Source of the DNA: Ovis canadensis
Lineage: Eukaryota > Chordata > Mammalia > Artiodactyla > Bovidae
Assembly: GCF_042477335.2 (NCBI RefSeq)
Contig: NC_091255.1
Span: 30,172,501-30,236,500, forward strand
Length of the DNA: 64,000 nucleotides
Direction: 5' to 3'
The notes under the pieces are model-generated. The model did not search any database, was not told the origin of the DNA, and was given only the letters and a program-made list of their open reading frames with translations. The translations under genes and the position numbers were made by a program. Positions 54,271-64,000 of this stretch are shown here, in pieces; within the stretch, counting starts at the first letter, position 1, and each line of letters opens with the position of its first letter.

Positions 54271-54727
54271 GTGATATTGTGACTTATAATAAGAAGCATG
54301 TACTTGGTGTTCATCCCCATTTCTGGCACACAGCTCTAAAAACACTTGGAATTTCCTAAGTGATAAATTCCTTTCAATGTATTAATGAGATGACTATTGG
54401 ACTGTATGTAAGGATAGGGGGCTGGTTGCTGGGAGAACCAACCATGTGATTAGAGTACTGGAATTTTTACTGCTAATCCCCTGACCTCTGGGGAGGGGGA
54501 GGGGCTGAAGTTGAATGGATTGCCAGTGATTCATTTAATGAATCATATGTCTAGAATGACACCATCAAACTCCAAATGACTGGGTTCAGAGAGCTTCCAG
54601 GTTGGTGGACTCGAGATTTGGAGAGAGTGGCACTCCATGCCTTCTGCCCATACCTTCCCCTGTGCATATCTTTCTCCTGGCTGTTCCTGAGTTATAGATA
54701 ATAAGCCAGTAATATAGTAAGTAAAAG
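54271..54727. other. Intergenic unique DNA
   Basis: No gene or repeat recognised. Confidence 0.45.
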
Positions 54728-54945
54728 GCTTCCCAGGTGGCTCAGTGGTAAAGAATTTGCCTCCCAATGCAGGAGATGCAAGACGTGGGTTCGATCCCTG
54801 AGTTGGGGAGAGCCCCTGGAGGAGGGCACAGCAACTCGCTCCATATTCTTGCCTGGAGAGTCCCATGGATAGAGGAGCTTGGCAGTCTCCAGTTCATGGG
54901 GCTGCAAAAAGTCAGACATGACTGAATATAGTGTAGCGTGCGTGC
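54728..54945 (+). repeat. Bov-tA SINE
   Basis: Head 'ggcttcccaggtggctcagt' to 'aagtcagacatgactgaata'. Confidence 0.93.
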
Positions 54946-55261
54946 ACTCACACACACAAACACACAGACCTCAAGTAAAATGTTTCAGTGTTCCGTGAAC
55001 AGATCTAGCAAATTAGTTGAACCCCAGGAGGCTCACTGAAACCTCCAGTCTCTAGGCAGTCAGTCAGAAGCACAGCTGACAACCTAGACTTTTGATTGGC
55101 ATCTGAAGTTGGGGAGGGAGTCAGTCTTATGGAACTGAGCTCTTATCCTGTGGGATCTGATGCTGCCTCCAAATATATGGTACCATAATCCAGCTAGTGT
55201 CAGATAATTTCTTGGTGTGTGGGAAAGGCCCACACATCAAAGTCGGGTGCAGAATTAGAGA
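54946..55261. other. Intergenic unique DNA
   Basis: Nothing recognised. Confidence 0.4.
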
Positions 55262-55283
55262 TTTCTCTCTCTCTCTCTCTCGT
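55262..55283. repeat. (TC)n microsatellite
   Basis: Ten TC units directly abutting the head of a Bov-tA. Confidence 0.92.
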
Positions 55284-55485
55284 CCCTGGTGGTTCCATCA
55301 GTAAAGAATCTGCCTGCAATGCAGGAGACCAGGGTTTGATCCCTGGGTTGGGAAGATCCCCTGGAGAAGGAAATGGCAACCCACTCCACTATTCTTGCCA
55401 GGGAAATCCCATGGACATAGGAGCATAGCAGGCTACAGTCCGTGAGGTTTCAAAGAGTCAGACCTGATTGAGCGACTAATGCTCT
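55284..55485 (+). repeat. Bov-tA SINE
   Basis: 'ccctggtggttccatcagta' to 'gagtcagacctgattgagcg'. Confidence 0.93.
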
Positions 55486-55494
55486 CTGTCTTTG

Positions 55495-55830
55495 GGGTGA
55501 TCGTGGGACATCCGTGTGGAGATATTCACAACAGGCAGAGGGTTCTAGAAGTGCGAAGCCCGAGGGAGAGGTGAGCGTGGAGATACAGATGGAGAGTCAG
55601 CAGCAGATGCTGGTGGCTGTTAACGCCAGGTTGATGCCAGCGGATCACAGTGCCCAGGGGAAATGTGTCGAGAGCTGTGGTGAGTCATTAAGGTTATGAA
55701 AGTAGTGGGTGATAAAGAGGAGTCCTCAAAGGAAGCTGAAGACGGAGGTCAGAGAGGTGGGAAGGGTAACAGTGAGTGACACATTTCAAGAATGCAGCCA
55801 CAGTCGTGAGCCAAAGGCTCAAGAGAAGTC
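55495..55830 (+). repeat. Probable L2 fragment
   Basis: 'gtggagatattcacaacagg' and 'gagatacagatggagagtca' read like L2. Diverged. Confidence 0.45.
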
Positions 55831-55894
55831 AAGTAAGATGATCAGCCACTGGGTACTGGCTGGATTATGAGGTGTTTCAAGATGCCAGGAAGGA

Positions 55895-56046
55895 GCGATT
55901 CTCCCAGCAATCCAGTGGTTAAAGACTCTACCTTCCACTGCAGGGGGCGCGGGTTTGATCCCTGGTTGGAGACTGAAGATTCTGCATGTCACGAGGTGTG
56001 GCCAAAAAGTAATAAAACTTTCAGAAAAAGCCACAACCAAAAAATG
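55895..56046 (+). repeat. CHR-type SINE carrying a CTCF-like word
   Basis: 'ccttccactgcagggggcgc' (B-box side) is both SINE body and a near match to the CTCF core; tail 'ggccaaaaagtaataaaac'. Confidence 0.9.
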
Positions 56047-56254
56047 AATGGAACTCATTAACGAAGGAGAAAAGCAATCGATAAAGAATATGTACTTATA
56101 TATAAATATATGTACATGTATTTGCATAAAGAAATTCTTGAAGGATAAATGAGAAATTAATAATAGTGGTTTCAGAGACTGGAGTGGAGCAGAACTGGAA
56201 GGTTGGAGAACAGAGGTGGGAAATAATCACTTTATGGAACTCTTGTTCATGCTT

Positions 56255-56568
56255 TTGCTTTAAATTTATGTATTATGGCTGTGCTTGGTCTTCATTGCTC
56301 CTCGGGCTTTTCTCTAGTTGGGGCTGCTCTCGAGTTGAGGTGTGCAGGCTTCTCACCGAGGTGGCGTCCCTTGTTGTGGAGCACAGGCTCTAGGCCATGC
56401 AGGCTGCGGTAGTCGCTCCCAGGCTCTAGAGCACGGGCTCAGTAGTTGTGGTGCATGGGCTTAGTTGCTCTGCGGCATGTGGGATCTTCCCAGATCAGGG
56501 ATCAAACCTGTGCCTCTTGCATTGGCAGGCAGATTCTTTACCGCTGAGCTACCAGGGAAGCCCTTGTT
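56255..56568 (-). repeat. CHR-type SINE, long composite form
   Basis: 'cccaggctctagagcacggg', 'ttgctctgcggcatgtggga' and inverted head 'gagctaccagggaagccc'; carries the longer gene-internal tail of this subfamily. Confidence 0.88.
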
Positions 56569-56599
56569 CATACTTAAAAAATAATAATAATAATTGGAC

Positions 56600-56845
56600 C
56601 ATGTGATTCTATTATCTTTTTTAACTTTGGTATTGGGGTATAGCTGATTAACAGTGTTGTGAGAGTTTCAGGTGAACAGTGAAGGGACTCAGCCGTCCAT
56701 ATACAGGAGTCCATTCTCCCCCAACATCCCTTCCCATTCAGGCTGTCACGTAACACTGAGCAGAGTTCCGTGAGGATGCATTCTTGCATACGTATGGCTG
56801 AGTCCCTTTGCTGTTCACCTGAAACTATCACAATGGTAGCTTCCA
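56600..56845 (-). mobile_element. Ruminant L1 3' end, inverted
   Basis: 'tggggtatagctgattaaca' and 'ggctgagtccctttgctgtt' are inverted bovid L1 3' UTR. Confidence 0.82.
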
Positions 56846-56849
56846 TTAT

Positions 56850-57235
56850 CTTTTTAAAACAGACTTTATTTTTTAGAGCAGTTTAGAGTCACAGCAGCAT
56901 TGAGCAGAAGGGACAGAGACTCCTCATATGCCCTTACCTCCACACATGCACAGCCCCCGCCATTACCCACATGCCCTATCACAGTGGCGCGTTTGTTGCA
57001 ATGGATGAACCAACACAGACACATCACTCCCGCCCAAAGTCTGCAGTTTCCATTAGGGGTCTTCCTTGGCTTTGTCCATTCTGTGGGTTTGAATAAATGT
57101 ATAATGACATGTACCCACCATCATGGTATCATACAGAGAGATGCCCTTAAAACCCTCTGTGCTCTCCCTATTCATCTTTCTTTCCCCCATCCCTTACCCC
57201 TGGCAACCAACTGTTATCTTTTTAAAACTTAGTTT
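56850..57235 (-). mobile_element. Old L1 3' region, inverted
   Basis: 'gagcagtttagagtcacagc', 'cacagtggcgcgtttgttgc', 'taatgacatgtacccaccat' in old L1 order. The 110-codon ORF 56900-57232 here is a repeat artefact. Confidence 0.82.
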
Positions 57236-57261
57236 TTTTATTATTAAAAAAAAATAGACTA

Positions 57262-57480
57262 GTATCTTCAATCTCACTGCCTGAGTTTGGATCTCCTCAC
57301 TTCCATGGCTGTGTAAGCTCTGGCAAATGGACGAACTTGTCTAAGCCTCCGTTTTCTCATCTCTAAAGTGAAGTGCTAACAGTATCTATGTTGCAAGACT
57401 GCTGAAAAATAAATAAGATAAAATTTGAGAAGCGTTCAGCAGAGCACCTGGCACTTGATAAACATACATCCAAGTACATA
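57262..57480 (+). repeat. MIR SINE
   Basis: 'ctgcctgagtttggatctcc', 'ctccgttttctcatctctaa', 'cagagcacctggcacttgat'. Confidence 0.85.
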
Positions 57481-58590
57481 CAGTTATCATGGTTATCCTT
57501 TGTCCTCTTGTCATCTCTGAGGAAGTCGCCTTCCATTGTCCCATTGAGTATCTCATAGCCATCCCTCCAGAGGAAATCTGATTGGGTGATGTTGTTGTTA
57601 TCTGGTGCGGAGCATCCCTATTGGACAGACTCTCGCAGACCCATATCATGGCTGGTCGGTCATTTTTATGTCCAGCCTATCCATAGCCACTTTGTGCTTG
57701 GACTCCATCCCCAGGCCAAACCACTGGCACCAGAAGAATAGTCCAGTCATATGACACGAGAGGAAACAAGAATACTCTCCAAAATAACCACTTTCCTTGG
57801 AGGAGGACTCTGGGGGTACTGGGCACTCAGAACTATTTGACTGTGCGATACAGTTGGTTGGGAAAGGAAAAGAATCCAGGAAGAGCCTGGAAGAAAATGA
57901 GGGAAAAGTGATTTGAAACTCTATTATTATTGTTTAGGGTTGTTGAAAGGATTCATGGAATCAATCCACATACACTCTCTAGCAAAGTGCTGGGCGTGTT
58001 GTAAGCACTCAGTATGCAGTAGCACTGAGGATGTCAGTGATGATGGTGGTGGTGGTGATGATTTTGACTGTTATCATGTCTATTTGAGGCAGAAGAACAG
58101 CTACAGGTAAAATGATGGGGAGAGGGAGCTAACAGACAAGGATGGGACTCAAGACAGTGGGCATGAGGGTCTAAGGTTTCAAAGCAGGCGGTTTCTGGGG
58201 ATGCAACAGCCCAAGCCCACGTCCTGCAGGTGGGAGTGTGGCAAGCACGCTCCTGGCAGCCCCTTCCTCCCCGTACCTACAGACAGATCCACACTGCCTG
58301 AGCTCTGTTCTCCTGGGGTCTCACCCAGTGCCGTGGTTCCATGGGGAGCCCTCTGCTACTCCCTGATGCCTGCTCAGAGGTATCCAGTTCTCTCCCCTCC
58401 CAGGACTTCACAGAGGGGCCTGTGTGTGAGGTTTTTCTGCCTCAGAGAAGGAGCGCTCCAGCAGAGCCACTGGGTGGCACACACTGGGCATGAGCCACTT
58501 GGTGCAAGCTTGGGCTGCAGGGGAGGTTCCAGAACATGGAGCTATTCATAGCCTGGCACAGATGCCCACTTCCCAGCTAAGGGAGGGGGC
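57481..58590. other. Intergenic DNA, mostly unique
   Basis: MIR-like scrap near 57985-58015 and a GAT/GGT-rich stretch at 58035-58062. A weaker CTCF-like word CCACTGGGTGGCAC at 58467-58480 (plus). ORF 58201-58551 not recognised. Confidence 0.4.
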
Positions 58591-59506
58591 GTGGTAGATG
58601 GGACGCAATCTTGCTCTCATCATTTATTATTTTATCAACCACTTAGGATGCTGAATGCAGTGAGCATCATCTGGTTGCGTCCCTCAGTTTTCCTGTTGGC
58701 ATCTCCTTCCTGCTTGTCACTTCAGGAACAACATCCTTCCCCAGGGGCCAAAGAGGGGCCAAGGAGAAAATGAAATTGACCAAGTGACAATGAATGAGGG
58801 CAAAGAAGGGATAAATATTCATCCTGCTCCATCAGCAGTGGGAGTGGGGCCAAAAAAACACTTAGCCTCACAAATTGCTCACTTATCCTCCCCATGGCGA
58901 GTTTGCTCCAAATGGTTTGGAAAACTATTGCCACTAATCAAAGGCATCAGGCCCGTTGCTGGAAGGGGGCCAGGATGGGCCCAGCAGGAATCTGAATTGT
59001 GCCTGGATTCATTATCTCTATCTAGTCCAGCATTTTAGTGATAGGTTTTTTTTTTTTTGGTTTGATTTCAAAGTGAGATAGTTAGATCATTATTTGTTAA
59101 ATTATAGCTTTTAATTAGCAGCTCTATTGAAATGAAAAGCCTAAGAGAAACTCACATGCCTCTACATTTTTGTTTGGAATTTATAATTGTCACCAGTTTG
59201 GAAAAGATTAGTTGGGGGCAGTTAAGTTTTTTTTAAAGAAAATCCTCAAATTATATGCTTTTGGAGGAGGAGTGACAGGAGATGCCAGTAAGCTAGATAC
59301 ATGGACCTTACAAGTGATGCTATCTGTTATTATTATCCTGCCCAGGGTCCTGTATTTGCAGAAAAAGAGAGGGGGAAGATGTTTTACAGTCACTCATATG
59401 TTTTCCCCTAGGCTGAGCCCAAGATGGCAGTTGAGGCATTAATGGGATAGTGAGTTTGAGGGAAGAGTGGTTAGCCAAGCCCCTGGTTACAGAGGGAGTT
59501 TTGTTC
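58591..59506. other. Repeat-free AT-rich block, candidate conserved regulatory DNA
   Basis: About 0.9 kb without any recognised repeat apart from a T-run at 59047-59058. Dense in homeodomain-type words: 'cactaatcaaaggc' (about 58932-58945), 'gcttttaattagcagctc' (about 59106-59124), 'ggaatttataattgtcac'. No coding potential seen. Functional status is inference. Confidence 0.35.
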
Positions 59507-59560
59507 ACGCTGGTCACAAAGAGTCCGACGCAACTGAGCGACAGAACAACAACAACCCAT
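59507..59560 (+). repeat. Bov-A/BovB 3' fragment
   Basis: 'ggtcacaaagagtccgacgc' with an (aac)n tail; only the last 50 bases of the family are present. Confidence 0.75.
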
Positions 59561-59747
59561 TCCTGATTCCCGTGGAAGATAGGGAGGATGGGGGGCCCTT
59601 GATCAGCATTGGTAGATATTTCCTCTTGGCTACTTGGTTTCAGCATTTGGGAGGAACGAGAAAATTTCCTTATTCCTTGTTTCAATTTTGCAACCTTCCT
59701 CTCCCCTGGGTTTGCCCTTGCTCCGCTAGTTGCAGAATGATCTTGGA

Positions 59748-59765
59748 TCCAGCAGGGGGCGCGCC
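59748..59765 (+). promoter_or_regulatory. CTCF-like motif
   Basis: TCCAGCAGGGGGCGCGCC, a very close match to the CTCF core, in unique DNA at the edge of the repeat-free block. Occupancy inferred. Confidence 0.6.
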
Positions 59766-60199
59766 ACTGCCTGATTTAGAGCTTGCCCCTCCATCTCTAG
59801 CGAAACCACACCCCCACCATCTGCACCAACTGTGTGCTTTTCTTCCCGTCTCTGTGTCGGTTTTCCTTCTCTGGTAAGAGCAAGGATGTAGTTTACGATC
59901 TTTGCGCGTTGGGCCTCGGGCCGGGAGCGGCTGTCAAGGTGAGCGCCCTGGTTTTCTTCATCTTTCCACAACCAAGGAGAGCATCACCACCTACTGCACT
60001 GGGGGCTAAGGCAGCAAGAGCCCCTGCCCCCCAGAATCTGAACCGTTTCCCTCAAGACTCCTTTGCTGTATGCTTTGCAGGTCCTACAGAGAGCAGACGG
60101 GAAGCCTCTCTAGTGTGTGGGGTGAGCCCACAGCCACTGACCCTCCTCCGATTTCCTGTGGTGCTTGGACATCTTTGTACTATTGGGTCACAAATTGCA
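59766..60199. other. Intergenic unique DNA
   Basis: ORF 59834-60277 (147 codons) is not recognised; no splice context. Confidence 0.4.
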
Positions 60200-60435
60200 T
60201 TAGAACAGAGACCAGGGTTGTCCTCTGATCTATTATCCACATTTAGCACAGGGCTAACACGGGTACGTGATACATAATGAATGAATGAATGAATTAATGG
60301 AACTGTTCTTTTCATTCTTTCTTTCTTTCGTGTACTGAGTAGGCACTCTGTGCTAGGCGCTGAGGAATCAGAGATTGAAATATATAATTTCCTGTCACCA
60401 AGGAGATTATAATCTGGAAACAGAGACACACATCT
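60200..60435 (+). repeat. L2 LINE fragments
   Basis: 'acatttagcacagggctaac' with a (aatg)n end at about 60280, then a second piece 'ctctgtgctaggcgctgagg'. Confidence 0.6.
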
Positions 60436-60569
60436 TGGCAACTAGAATTTCTAGGTTCCCTTAGTTAGTGGCTAAATAACTTCATTTAGTCAGGAAGATC
60501 ATGGCAGCCACATCATAAGGGTACAAACTGGTTGGAGGTGACAACATCCTTTGAAATTCAACCACTTCT

Positions 60570-60706
60570 TTCAAAAAAAAAAGAAAGAAAAATTTTGGCT
60601 GTGCCTAGCAGCTTTGGGGATCTTAATTCCCCATGCAGGGATGAACGCGAACCGCCTGCAGTGGAAGTGTTGAGTATCAACCTTTGGACCACCGGAAAGA
60701 CTCCAG
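60570..60706 (-). repeat. CHR-type SINE, diverged
   Basis: 'ttttggctgtgcctagcagc', 'cctgcagtggaagtgttgag', inverted head 'ggaccaccggaaagactcc'. Confidence 0.85.
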
Positions 60707-61599
60707 CCACTTCTTATTGTGACATGAACTTTACTCATACTGTTTCTCGGGGTTGTGGGGGTAGGGCAAGATTCCAGGTTAGATGCTCTTAGTCTCCTAT
60801 TACTTTGAAGCTCCAAATTACACTTTAAATCCCATACCTCCTATGAAATCAGGCCACCTTGCAGAGGTCACTTTAAGGCTGTCCATCAAGGTCTCTGTGA
60901 GTGATTTTCCCTCAGAAAGGGAGAGGAGAAAATAACCCGTTAGTAAATAGCATTTTGTCCTAAAGGGCTTCTGGGCTTGTGTTGTTATTGAGGTTTTGTT
61001 TGTTTATTCTGGTTTTGCTTTAGCGTGTAGATTCAATGTTCCACCTCCCCATCTTGCTTTCATCTTTATTCTTAATGATCATAATTTACTCTGCTTCTAG
61101 AAGTAATCAAAGAGGTGAAACCCTCTCCCACTGGGGGAGAACAGCACAGATATGAAGCCCAGAAATAGGAATTGTTTTCTGATGAGCAAATGTCAAATGT
61201 TATAGAAGATTAGCTTTGGGTATTGGAGGAAGGGTTATCGTTATGGCCTGAAGCAACTATATGTATCTCTACAGCTCTGATGGCCAAGAAAGGCGGAATA
61301 AATGTTTGGGAAGTGGTTTAATGCACATATTTTGATCTCTGAAAAAGCTAGAGCATGAAATAAGTAAATGAAAAGACTTATATGCTTTTTGACTCTTGGA
61401 GCAAAACAGGAAAAAAAACCCACAAAAATTTAATCTTTATAATTTCATGGTATTGAAAATTTACTAGAATTAAATTTTTTTAGATCACACAATTACTGCA
61501 GCTCCAGCTGTGTGCACTGGTGTGAATAAAATACTGTCTATATTGTAGATTACATTTCTTCCCTCCATAGCCCCCCAGCAAGGGTCCCAATGACTGCAA
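60707..61599. other. Intergenic unique DNA
   Basis: No gene or repeat recognised. Confidence 0.4.
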
Positions 61600-61920
61600 T
61601 TAAAATCATTGTACTACATGGTTTCACAGGGGAATTCTACGAAACCTTTCAAGAGGAGATAATCCCAGGGCTTTTGTTACATGTTACTGAAATGTTACAT
61701 GTTACTGAAAAAGAATAAAAATTTCCAAAATTTTTAGAAATATGAGCACAAGTCCAGTGAAGATTTCACTAAATATATAAATATAGGTGCAACTCATTAA
61801 TAAATATTAATGCAAAAAGCTCAGTTACAGTATTAATTAAAAGAATATAGCATATTAAAATTAATATATCACATGGAGTTCATCCCAAGTATTCAAGGGT
61901 GGTTTGATATATGGACTTCT
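61600..61920 (+). mobile_element. Old L1 ORF2 remnant
   Basis: 'aggggaattctacgaaacct' and 'tcatcccaagtattcaaggg' are decayed L1 ORF2 words with frameshifts and stops throughout. Confidence 0.7.
61675..61710. repeat. Perfect 18-bp tandem duplication
   Basis: Two copies of 'tgttacatgttactgaaa' at 61675-61692 and 61693-61710, inside the L1 remnant. Confidence 0.95.
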
Positions 61921-62284
61921 ACCTCCTAACCCAGAACTTCCTCTTCTGGTGGTAGTGGACTAGGTAATTTAGAAGAAAACTTTCCACAAGGAAAAATCTT
62001 GGTTAGACAAAGAATAATGAAATTATTTTTTTAAAGCATCAAAGGGTTATGAGATAAGGATCAATTACTGAGTGAGGTCTGGGAGAGGTTGGGAATGCAG
62101 ATTGGTGAGCATAGCACTTGGGGTTGCATTTTCCAGAAAATTTGCTAAAGGTCTAAAATGTGCTTTTTTGCAGTCCCTTAGTGATTGGGCTCAAAAGATG
62201 GAACCAACTGGGATAGGGACTCTGGTAAACCACTCCATCCCATAGCATTTAATTCAAATAGAATCTGGAAGCAGTGAGGGGACA
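61921..62284. other. Unassigned DNA between two L1 pieces
   Basis: Nothing recognised; probably decayed L1 or an insertion in it. Confidence 0.35.
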
Positions 62285-63389
62285 GATGGATTTTTTAACA
62301 TGTAGTATTGGAACTAGTGGGTAGTCAGTGGAAAACAAAATTGGATTCAGACTTCACATTACATGTGAGGATAAATTCCAATTAAAGTTTGAAGTGGAAG
62401 AAAAATGAAATCATGACAGTAATAGAAGAAAATATGAGAAGATTCTCTTGTAACTCCAAAGGAAGCAAGGTCTATCTCATATCACAAAATCCAAAAGTCA
62501 CTAAAAAGAAATCGATAAATTTGGCTACATAAAAATTTTTGTGGGACTTCCTTGGCAGTCCAGTAGTTAAGACTCTACGCTTCCCTGCAGGGGACTCAGG
62601 TTCGAGGGTTTGATCTCTAGTCAGGGAACTAAGATTTCAAATGCAGCAGGTTGCAGCAAAAAAATTGCAAGGCAAAACATAAAGTCAAATGACAAATGAT
62701 AAACCAGGAAAAATATGTTCAACTCAAGTTATAAGCAAAGAGTTAATTTCCATACTATTTGAAGAGAAGATTACTAGCCTAAGAGAAAAATGGGCAAAAG
62801 ATATAAACAGATGGACCACAAAAAAAAAAGAAAAGAGAAATGGCTCTTATTATAAGAAGATGCTCAACCCTAGTCATATGAGAAATGCAAATTAAAACCA
62901 CACTGAGATTTCACTTTTCACCCATTATGCTGGTAAAAATCCATAAATTTGATATCACTGCATAGGCCAAAAAACAACCATTCTCACACATTGCCAGTAG
63001 GAAAGTAGATTGACTCCCCTATCAAGGGCAATTTGTCAATATTTATCAAAATTACAAATGTTTATATCCTCTGATCTAGTCATCACAGAATTTTTTTCCT
63101 TCAGATATCCTTACACATGTGCAAAATGATATTCATGCAGGCTATCCATTATAATTATGTAATGGCAAAAGAATGGATACAGCTAAGTGTTCAATAATAA
63201 GGAATAAATGATGTTTCTGCCATGTGTTGGAGTATTATACAGCTATAAAAAAGAGAGTTAAGGAAACTCCTTATGTATTTGATATTTTATGGAAAGTTCA
63301 GCAAGACACATTCTAACAACAACAACAAAAAGTCAGAGAAGTGTGCTACCTTTTGGGTTAAAAAAAAGGGGGGGGACATAATGTATACC
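62285..63389 (+). mobile_element. Old L1 (L1M-type) ORF2 end and 3' region
   Basis: 'ataaatttggctacataaaa', 'aaaatgggcaaaagatataa', 'agaaatgcaaattaaaacca' and 'ttggagtattatacagctat' appear in the canonical L1 order. The 68-codon ORF 62689-62895 is an ORF2 remnant. A CHR SINE interrupts it at 62541-62666. Confidence 0.9.
62541..62666 (+). repeat. CHR-type SINE nested in L1
   Basis: Head 'gggacttccttggcagtcca' and A-rich end 'gcagcaaaaaaattgc'. Confidence 0.9.
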
Positions 63390-63618
63390 CATAGTAGCTT
63401 GATTTCCCTGGTGGTTTAGATGGTAAAGAATCTGCCTGCAATGCAGGAGACCCAGGTTTACTCTCTGGGTTGGGAAGATCCCCCGGAGAAGGGAATGGCT
63501 ACCGACTCCAGTATTCTTGCCTGGAGAATTCTGTGGACAGAGGAACCTGGCAGGCTACAGTCCATGGGGTCACAAAGAGTTGAGCATGACCAACAACTAA
63601 CACTTTCATAGTAGCTTG
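63390..63618 (+). repeat. Bov-tA SINE with 12-bp target-site duplication
   Basis: Element at 63402-63606 bracketed by 'catagtagcttg' at 63390-63401 and 63607-63618. Confidence 0.95.
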
Positions 63619-64000
63619 TATGCATATACATATACACATAGATGGTTAAAAAAAATAACTGAAACCAGGACTCACCTATTGAAGGACATGGCACTGGATG
63701 GATGGGAAAAGGGTGGGAGGGAGCCTTTTTACTACCTGTGCTTTGTTTTATTGGATGTTTGAACCGTGTGGGTGCCTTGTTTACTTACACCTTATTTAGC
63801 TTACACTGAGGGGTAAGCTTCAGTGTCATCGCTGTTCTAACCCACTATTAAATGGATTCTATTTCCCAGCAACCAGAAGAGCGTGTCCCGAGACGATCTC
63901 TCTTCTGGTCAAAGGTACTAATTTCTAATCACCAGCTGGGCTTGGGTTGGGGCTGATGGGGTTTATGAGACAAAATAGAACTAACAGGCCCCAACATAGA
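63619..64000. other. Intergenic DNA to window end
   Basis: No gene recognised; the left part may be the far 3' end of the L1. Confidence 0.4.

Noticed and set aside
56900-57232. 110-codon ORF
   Set aside because: Falls within an inverted old L1 3' region.
1-64000. Exons of YWHAE or ABR
   Set aside because: Expected neighbours from human synteny, but no recognisable coding segment of either was found; by human distances they should lie outside the window.

Overview
This is mammalian nuclear DNA, and the repeats point to a pecoran ruminant (cattle, sheep or goat type). The window is dense with tRNA-Glu/BovB-derived SINEs (Bov-tA, Bov-A, Bov-A2), CHR-type SINEs, 3' fragments of the RTE retrotransposon BovB and ruminant L1 tails. 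These lie over an older layer of MIR, L2, old L1 and hAT DNA transposons. Nothing in it is bacterial, viral or plasmid-like. The species cannot be fixed from sequence alone.

I can support two protein-coding genes, both on the minus strand. TRARG1 (TUSC5; GLUT4-trafficking regulator of fat and muscle) runs from about 31.1 kb down to about 16.5 kb. It has coding exons at 30728-31114, 20764-20896 and 19097-19110, the last supplying only 14 coding bases. They join in frame to a 177-residue dispanin/CD225-type membrane protein, followed by a SINE-free stretch of about 2.6 kb that reads as a long 3' UTR. BHLHA9 (limb-bud bHLH factor) is an intronless 225-codon gene at 38541-39218 inside a CpG island. 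From memory, BHLHA9 and TRARG1 are also tandem neighbours on human 17p13.3, between ABR and YWHAE; neither ABR nor YWHAE exons are seen here.

Layout: 1-16.4 kb is intergenic DNA downstream of TRARG1 (mariner MITE, two BovB fragments, many SINEs, and repeat-poor blocks at 4.4-5.4, 5.6-8.1 and 11.8-12.9 kb). 16.5-31.5 kb is TRARG1. 31.5-38 kb is the TRARG1/BHLHA9 intergenic space with two CTCF-like motifs. 38-39.3 kb is BHLHA9. 39.3-64 kb is the upstream flank of BHLHA9: Bov-A2 copies, an unassigned CpG island at 44.2-44.7 kb, an unusually repeat-free block at about 57.5-60.2 kb that could hold regulatory elements, further CTCF-like motifs at 52.8 and 59.75 kb, and a fragmented old L1 at 61.6-63.4 kb.

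The two genes share no evident pathway: one acts in insulin-responsive glucose uptake, the other in limb patterning. I found no CRISPR array, operon, functional tRNA or rRNA gene, or convincing new system. The most useful observations concern gene structure (tiny terminal coding exon, coding microsatellite in a membrane helix, alternative polyadenylation), candidate regulatory sites, and datable nested insertions with intact target-site duplications.
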